The notes beneath the pieces are model-generated. The model saw nothing but the letters and a program-made list of their open reading frames with translations, was not told where the DNA came from and did not search any database. DNA of 64,000 nt from Methylobacterium sp. Leaf465 (GTDB lineage Bacteria; Pseudomonadota; Alphaproteobacteria; Rhizobiales; Beijerinckiaceae): contig NZ_LMRA01000001.1 in the NCBI RefSeq assembly GCF_001424705.1, positions 545,221-609,220 on the forward strand, read 5' to 3'. A program made the position numbers and the translations under genes. Numbering within the stretch: position 1 is the stretch's first letter; every line of letters begins with the position of its first letter. Below are positions 59,263-64,000 of the stretch, one piece after another.

Positions 59263-59964
59263 ATGGCTATGGCTCAAGGCGCTTTCGTTGCCTACTACCG
59301 TGTGAGCACGGCCCGTCAGGGAGCCTCGGGGCTCGGCCTGGAGGCGCAGAAGGAAACCGTTCGGCGCTACCTTAACGGGGGCGACTGGAGCATCCGTGCC
59401 GAGTTCGTGGAGGTCGAGAGCGGACGCAAGAGCGACCGACCCGAGCTGGAGCGAGCCCTCTCAGCCGCCCGCTTGCACCGTATTCCGCTCATCGTCGCGA
59501 ACGTTTCCCGACTTACGCGCTCTTCGGCCTTCCTCCATCGCCTCCTAGAGGCCGGCGTAGAGGTCCGCTTCTGTGACCTTCCGGAGATAGAGGGTCCCAC
59601 CGGCCGGTTCCTGCTTCAACAGATGGCGTCCGTGGCGGAGCTGGAGGCGGGCATGATTGCCAGCCGCACCAGGGCCGCCCTCCAGGCAGCGAAGGCTCGT
59701 GGGACGAAGCTCGGTGGGAACCGGGGCGTGGTGATGTCAGATGCCACCAGGGAGGCCGGCAGAGCCACTAGGACGGCCAAGTCGAAGGCAAGGGCTGTAG
59801 ACCTCGGGCCCATCCTTGTTGAGCTTCGTGGGGCAGGTATCGAGTCCCTGGGCGGCATCGCAAGGGCACTGAACGAGCGCGGCATCCCAACCGCGCGGGG
59901 AGGCTTGTGGTCGCCAATGCAGGTGTCGAGGGTGGTCGCGAAGCTGGCGCCGAAGATGGCCTAG
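59263..59964 (+). CDS. Serine recombinase / resolvase family protein
   Basis: A 233-aa protein. The catalytic domain has Ser15 in AYYRVSTARQG, then GRKSDRPELERAL, VSRLTRS and the long E-helix. The C-terminal helix-turn-helix resembles invertase types (IARALNERGIPTARGGLWSPMQVSRVV). It could resolve multimers, invert a segment or mark a nested insertion. ATG 59263 is used; GTG 59260 is also in frame. Confidence 0.88.
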   Translation: MAMAQGAFVAYYRVSTARQGASGLGLEAQKETVRRYLNGGDWSIRAEFVEVESGRKSDRPELERALSAARLHRIPLIVANVSRLTRSSAFLHRLLEAGVEVRFCDLPEIEGPTGRFLLQQMASVAELEAGMIASRTRAALQAAKARGTKLGGNRGVVMSDATREAGRATRTAKSKARAVDLGPILVELRGAGIESLGGIARALNERGIPTARGGLWSPMQVSRVVAKLAPKMA

Positions 59965-60026
59965 ACTTGTTTCCCGGACATCCCCAGTTCAGGCATACGT
60001 GAAGGAGAGGTTGGGAGGCTAGGCGC

Positions 60027-60395
60027 ATGAAACGAGACATGGAGCTGGTTCGAGAAATCCTTCTGGCTATCGAGGGTGGCCTCAAGCAAATGGACCTTAC
60101 TGAAGGCTTGCCCGGTTCTCAGTTCACGCCTGAGCAATTCGAATATCACTACAGCCTCATGGTTGAGCATGGCCTCATTGACCAGATGGCGCGCTCTCTA
60201 GGGGGCGGGGTTTATGTGAGAGGTATGACCTGGGAAGGTCATGACTTCATCGACACGCTACGTGACCCAGAAATTTGGAAAAAGACGAAGAGCGCGGCGT
60301 CAACGATTGGCGGTGTTGGCTTCAAAGCGACGGTCGAGATTGGGAAGGCGATTGCCAAGCAAAAACTGCAAGAGCTTGGAATTCCTATCCCCTAG
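60027..60395 (+). CDS. DUF2513-family protein
   Basis: 122 aa. MKRDMELVREILLAIE at the start, QFEYHYSLMVEHGLI and LGGGVYVRGMTWEGHDFIDTLRD are diagnostic of DUF2513, a phage-associated winged-helix-like family of unknown function. GAGAGG lies about 20 bases upstream. Confidence 0.85.
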   Translation: MKRDMELVREILLAIEGGLKQMDLTEGLPGSQFTPEQFEYHYSLMVEHGLIDQMARSLGGGVYVRGMTWEGHDFIDTLRDPEIWKKTKSAASTIGGVGFKATVEIGKAIAKQKLQELGIPIP

Positions 60396-60505
60396 GTCCT
60401 AGACTTCAGTGCGGTGAAGCTCAAGATTGGAGACAAGGCCGCGTATCGGGCGCTGAACGAGTCCGCGATGTTACGGCACCGGCATGCACCAAGCCAAGGA
60501 CCGAA

Positions 60506-61369
60506 GTGGTAGCTTTCACCGACGAGACAACCGCTGACCTTAGATCGCTCATTGAAGCCGACTTCGGTCCACTGCGGGCTGACGCTGAGCTGTGGCGTGA
60601 CGTACTCTACGATTGGCTGAACTACCGGGCTCGACTCATCCCGCGGCAGCCTCGTGAAGTTATCTTTTCTGAGCAGGTTAAGGCCCATCTATCATCTCAG
60701 CCGGCTATCAGCGAGATTGCGGCTGTCTTACGAACAGGCGGAGATGTGTCACCGTGGCTGAGCGAAAGGGTGAGACGTAGAAAGGACGACCCGAAAGCGG
60801 ACCTGATGTTCAACGACTGGCAGATAAGCCACTTCCATCTTGGGCGCGTATTCGACCGACCTGAGAGAGTTAAGAGAAGCGGCCCACTGCTGTTCGCCTA
60901 CATCAACCCAGCCAGAGCGGTTCTTCTTGACGTGCAACCCCACAACTCGTGGGCCATGCAATCTCTACTTCGCACCCTGTTGCACACAAGCCCAGCCGAC
61001 ATGAACACGGAGATTAGGGGAATATTGCCCGAACCGCCCATGAGCGATGACCAGCTCTTAATGCTTCGCAAAAAGGGTGTAAACGTGACTATCAACATCG
61101 ACGGGCGGCCGTTCCTGCCTCCAGGGCTAGCGCTCGCAACTAGCGGCGCGGCCTTCCGCACTGTGCGCCTTGGAGACAACGTTCGCATCATGCTTGATGA
61201 AGCGCGCGAGAAGCTAGCCTCCAACAGCCTTGCGCCCTCGCAAATGGCGAAGGTCGCTGGGAGCATCGGCGTCCCCGTCCGGCTGGGCTTGAGGTTCGAC
61301 GGGTCCACCTTCTATGCCCACGAGAAGAACCGAAAACTCGATCTGATCCGCTCCTCTCCGCTGACGTAG
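60506..61369 (+). CDS. Hypothetical protein with HFHLG motif
   Basis: 287 aa from the GTG at 60506, which has AAGGA 5 bases upstream. A central stretch DWQISHFHLGRVF, followed by SGPLLFAYINPARAVLLDVQPHNSW, recalls uncharacterised phage and island proteins that share an H-x-HLG core. The C-terminal part (VNVTINIDGRPFLPPG, then RTVRLGDNVRIM) could bind a ligand. No function is assigned. It lies 110 bases after the DUF2513 gene and may be read with it. Confidence 0.65.
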   Translation: MVAFTDETTADLRSLIEADFGPLRADAELWRDVLYDWLNYRARLIPRQPREVIFSEQVKAHLSSQPAISEIAAVLRTGGDVSPWLSERVRRRKDDPKADLMFNDWQISHFHLGRVFDRPERVKRSGPLLFAYINPARAVLLDVQPHNSWAMQSLLRTLLHTSPADMNTEIRGILPEPPMSDDQLLMLRKKGVNVTINIDGRPFLPPGLALATSGAAFRTVRLGDNVRIMLDEAREKLASNSLAPSQMAKVAGSIGVPVRLGLRFDGSTFYAHEKNRKLDLIRSSPLT

Positions 61370-61480
61370 CGGGGGCACTCGATGGACCCTGCGAAACAAT
61401 CTCGCCACCCTTGACCGAACCCATTGGCCTGTGGCGTGTTCCTCATCCGTTCTCACAGCGGATCGAAGGGGCATCATCGC

Positions 61481-61711
61481 GTGGCACCGAGAGAAGACAC
61501 CCGGCCACCTATCTCCTCCTGTCCCATCGAGGCCATCGCTCAAGCCTACCTCGTCACAACCGCGGGCAACGAAGGGCAGGCGCTACGCATCGCCATCACG
61601 GATGCCCTAGCGGACCTCATGGAAGGCGACAGGCGAGCCCGAGCGCACAGCCGGCTCATCTCGCGGGGCTACGTGCGTGGTGGTCTGGACGATGCCGCCA
61701 AGGAGGCCTGA
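61481..61711 (+). CDS. Small hypothetical protein
   Basis: About 76 aa from the GTG at 61481, after a GAAGGGG box. The helical core is AIAQAYLVTTAGNEGQALRIAITDALADL. No family is recognised. Its end overlaps the start region of the next zinc-ribbon gene. Confidence 0.5.
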   Translation: MAPREDTRPPISSCPIEAIAQAYLVTTAGNEGQALRIAITDALADLMEGDRRARAHSRLISRGYVRGGLDDAAKEA

Positions 61712-62021
61712 TGCTGTCCCGAACCTCGCTGCCTACCCGTATGTCGTGGTCCGCGTGGCTTGCACCATGTGCCCGCACCGGACGGGGAGCTATCGGCTGG
61801 CGAGGCTTGCCGCACGCTTCGGCCCTGAGACGCCGCTAGAGGACGTCTTGAAGCAGATTGCCTTGGACTGTCCGCACCGGGAGCACTCTGGGCGGCGGAA
61901 GGGGAACCAGTACGTGCCCCGCTGTCATGCCCACTTCCCGGACCTGGAGCGGGCGCCTACGCCGCCAGACTTGCCGCCTGGGATGATGGGCCTGAGGCTC
62001 ATCCAGGGCGGGAGGCGGTGA
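61692..62021 (+). CDS. Small zinc-ribbon-like protein, start uncertain
   Basis: About 109 aa. Cysteines lie in RVACTMCPHRTGSYRLARL, LDCPHREH and VPRCHAHFPDLE, a pattern seen in small phage-region proteins of related bacteria. A strong AAGGAGG box (61700-61706) is followed by an ATG at 61711 that is in another frame. In this frame the nearest ATG (61692) lies before the box, so a non-standard start or a sequence error is possible. Confidence 0.55.
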   Translation: MPPRRPDAVPNLAAYPYVVVRVACTMCPHRTGSYRLARLAARFGPETPLEDVLKQIALDCPHREHSGRRKGNQYVPRCHAHFPDLERAPTPPDLPPGMMGLRLIQGGRR

Positions 62022-62068
62022 GGGGCCAGCTTACGGGTCCCATGAGTAGGAGAGTGGGGGGGCTTAGG

Positions 62069-62335
62069 TCACTGCCGAGGCGCTGGGCTGGGTGTCGGCG
62101 TAGCCGGATCGTTCGGCTGCGGTGCTGGCGCCCTGGGTGCCTGTGAGGTGGGATTGGAAGGCGCCTGTTGCTGCGGAGTTTGCGGTTGCACTCCCTGGTC
62201 CTCCGCTATCGCCTGATTGGCCTTGTTCTGGAGGCCGTCAGCGGTCTGTTGGGTGATGAGCCCATAGGACACAGCCACTGCCAACGCGATGGCGATGACC
62301 GCCCCAAGTATCGTCCTCTTGAGCTTGTCCGTCAT
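62069..62335 (-). CDS. Single-pass membrane protein with Pro/Gln-rich tail
   Basis: An 88-aa protein starting MTDKLKRTILGAVIAIALAV (one membrane helix, residues 8-26). A short helical part with ITQQTADGLQNKANQAIAED is followed by a low-complexity tail rich in Pro, Gln and Ala. No function is known; an envelope protein of the element is possible. Confidence 0.55.
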   Translation of the reverse strand: MTDKLKRTILGAVIAIALAVAVSYGLITQQTADGLQNKANQAIAEDQGVQPQTPQQQAPSNPTSQAPRAPAPQPNDPATPTPSPAPRQ

Positions 62336-62703
62336 CGGTGCAGCCTTTCGGGTTAGCTCTGAGCCCAGAGGTCCTTGTGCAGCTCGCAGGGCGGGCGACA
62401 CATGGCGGATCAGATCCAACTAGGTCGCGAGGCGGGGAGTTGCGAGGCTAACCCCCGGCGGGAGTCGGAAAGGGACATCTGTGCGCAAGCTCAAGGCCGT
62501 CATCACCAAAACCCCCCCGCGCCTCTGTTCCGGCGCTTTCCAGGTGATGAGCGGACCACGCTCGGCCGAGTGGAGGCAGGGATAGGGGCTGGCAAGGACG
62601 TGATTGCGGGGTTGGTATCCACTCCAATCCAGATTTCCGCTCACCTGACAACGTGACATGTAGAGTCATGGGCTGACGTGTCGCGGTAAGGTAAGCCCGG
62701 CTA
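62336..62703. other. Intergenic stretch without a supported gene
   Basis: 368 bases. A 93-codon open frame (62375-62656) and a short one near 62480-62585 exist, but neither has protein-like composition or a family. It presumably holds promoters for the flanking divergent genes. Confidence 0.4.
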
Positions 62704-63114
62704 TTGTCGCGTTTCAGGCCGTTGGATGTTCGCTCTCAACCCGCCAATCTACCTCACCGACTGCAGGCGCTCATCCTCCACGAAGCAATCGAGCGCGAGT
62801 TTCGCCTTCTCGAAATCGTCACCGCCCAGGAGCGGGAGCAGGGCAACCGCGACGGCTGGGCCCTCGCCCGCATCAAGGTTCGCGAGTTGAGGAGCGTTTG
62901 CTCCAAGGTGGTCACCTGTATCCCGTGGACATCAGAGGATCGCTACGGCCTCAAGCCGGAAGACCGGGCGGAGTTGGCCGAGCGCATTGCGGAGATTGGC
63001 TTGCGAATGAAGCCGCCGCGCGCAGAGATGGAGATGAAGCGTTCGGTAAAGGCTCGCCGCAAGTCCCTGGTGAAGGCCAAGGCGCCGAACCCGACTGGGA
63101 ACGCTTCTAAATAA
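62704..63114 (+). CDS. Hypothetical basic protein
   Basis: About 136 aa. It is helical, with ALILHEAIEREFRLLEIVTA in the middle and a lysine-rich tail (MKRSVKARRKSLVKAKAP). No ATG is near; TTG at 62704 or 62722 could start it. It could bind nucleic acid; no family is recognised. Confidence 0.5.
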   Translation: MSRFRPLDVRSQPANLPHRLQALILHEAIEREFRLLEIVTAQEREQGNRDGWALARIKVRELRSVCSKVVTCIPWTSEDRYGLKPEDRAELAERIAEIGLRMKPPRAEMEMKRSVKARRKSLVKAKAPNPTGNASK

Positions 63115-63252
63115 TCGACCCGGATGTGGGTAAGTATTGGCGCAAAACTTTTGTCGTGATAACAAAATTCCACTTCAAGTCTAGTTCTTTTTTCGTGGGC
63201 ATGGGAACTTTCCCTTGCGGGCCGGTGAACAGGCCCTTGGGGATCAACGACG

Positions 63253-63498
63253 ATGATTACGTTCAGCCGCTCCGGTGTGACGGTGCTCGCGGTGAGCCGA
63301 ACCGGTGTGACCTTGGGTAAATCTTTCGACTGTTTTTACGAGCGAGACAGCCTCAGCCGTGGGCGGCGCTACGTCGATGGGATGTGGGGACCACAGGGCT
63401 TCGAGGTCTGGGCCGGGCGGCGCCACCTCATCGTGGAGTGTCCGCCGGTCGCTCGGCTCCTGAAACGCGGGGGAGGGTCCGTACCGACCGCCGCGTGA
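63253..63498 (+). CDS. Small hypothetical protein
   Basis: An 81-aa protein, MITFSRSGVTVLAVSRTG onward. It appears to have a small beta-rich fold (FEVWAGRRHLIVECPPV). Similar short proteins are common in phage-like regions of related species. No function is known. Confidence 0.5.
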   Translation: MITFSRSGVTVLAVSRTGVTLGKSFDCFYERDSLSRGRRYVDGMWGPQGFEVWAGRRHLIVECPPVARLLKRGGGSVPTAA

Positions 63499-63727
63499 GA
63501 GGGATTACTTTCCACCCGAGGCGCCTCATTCGCTTGGCCGTGACGGGGCCCTCGGAATTACCACCCACCCCAGGAATAATCAGGCGGCTTCCCCTGCCTG
63601 GGCGCATCAATTGTTTTCCAGTTGTGTAGCGTTTCCCGCACCGCTTCTTCCGCCTTCGGTCCCCGTTCACGGCAACATCACTTCGCCTGACCGGACCACC
63701 TCCACCATCCTCCAAGGAACTCTCACC

Positions 63728-63970
63728 ATGACTACGGCTGTCCTTCACAGCCGGGATGATGACGGCCGTCCGGTCGTTGGCGTCCCGCTGAGCAATCGTC
63801 CAGGCGAACGCGCTTGGCTCTACCAGACCAACTACGAAGCCATCTTGGCCGAGCACGGCACGCACTCCTGGTACGTCAACAGCAACGGGAACGGCGGCCT
63901 GTGTCCGACGTCAGCACCTGTGGGACAGATTGAGGGTCTTCACGAACGGAGGATGGCTGGTTCATCGTAG
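63728..63970 (+). CDS. Small hypothetical protein, possibly frameshifted
   Basis: An 80-aa protein, MTTAVLHSRDDDGRPVVG onward, with WLYQTNYEAILAEHGTHSWYV. The last 20 codons look less protein-like. In other frames short sensible pieces (RLRVFTNGGWL; DGWFIVAPEERR) occur just before the next start, which hints at frameshift decay or sequence error. Confidence 0.5.
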   Translation: MTTAVLHSRDDDGRPVVGVPLSNRPGERAWLYQTNYEAILAEHGTHSWYVNSNGNGGLCPTSAPVGQIEGLHERRMAGSS

Positions 63971-63986
63971 CCCCTGAGGAGCGAAG

Positions 63987-64000
63987 ATGAAGCAGACATC
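63987..64000 (+). CDS. Start of a further gene, cut by window edge
   Basis: ATG at 63987, preceded at 5-base spacing by AGGAG (63977-63981). Only four codons are visible, so nothing can be said about the product. Confidence 0.35.

Larger units (their letters stand above)
56105..64000. mobile_element. Integrative element at tRNA-Leu (right end outside window)
   Basis: A tyrosine integrase directly after tRNA-Leu is followed by many small genes without housekeeping function, a DUF2513 protein, a serine recombinase and an AT-rich patch. No capsid, tail or conjugation gene is visible in this first 8 kb, so prophage, satellite or integrative element cannot be told apart. Confidence 0.65.

Overview
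The window looks like the chromosome of a high-GC alphaproteobacterium of the Methylobacterium/Methylorubrum type (Hyphomicrobiales). The evidence is gene content and family variants: an ELM1-like gene beside trxB, greA next to carB, a DnaG whose zinc-ligand positions are mostly substituted, a TPP-riboswitch thiO-thiS-thiG-thiE operon, and an Anbu/transglutaminase/alpha-E/ATP-grasp cluster. This assignment comes from reading the proteins, not from a database search.

Positions 1 to about 29,333 are accessory. From the left they hold a Cus-type copper/silver efflux operon (DUF411 protein, CusA, CusB, FixH-like protein, Cys/Met-rich protein), a mercury block (GDCCVxC protein, MerT, divergent MerR), a full arsenic operon (arsR, two classes of arsC, arsB, an MFS pump, divergent arsH) and a lone metallophosphoesterase. 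Then come two conflict-type loci: a three-gene ABC-3C system (nuclease-like effector, middle component 6, DUF2326 ATPase) and a soluble FtsH-like AAA+/M41 protease with a small partner. The region ends with a recombination module: a 486-aa tyrosine recombinase, a 1193-aa tyrosine recombinase with a Cys cluster, a small basic protein, a coiled-coil protein and a RecD2-like helicase. The last four are translationally coupled. A complete cargo trxB follows.

The right edge of that island is visible. The resident trxB (start 30167) matches the cargo trxB up to codon 278 and then runs into unrelated sequence at about 29334. The island therefore appears to have entered trxB and to carry a substitute in the same orientation, downstream of the resident promoter.

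Positions 29,334 to 56,101 are ordinary chromosome: ELM1-like protein, greA, carB, carA, yqeY, dnaG, rpoD, an adenylate cyclase, thiamine genes, a nitronate monooxygenase, the Anbu cluster, radC, map, a CHCC zinc finger protein, a flavin monooxygenase and tRNA-Leu(UAA).

From 56,102 to the right edge lies a second, unrelated integrative element. A DUF6538-type tyrosine integrase starts 84 bases after the encoded CCA end of tRNA-Leu. It is followed by small phage-like genes, an AT-rich patch and a serine recombinase. Its far end is outside the window.
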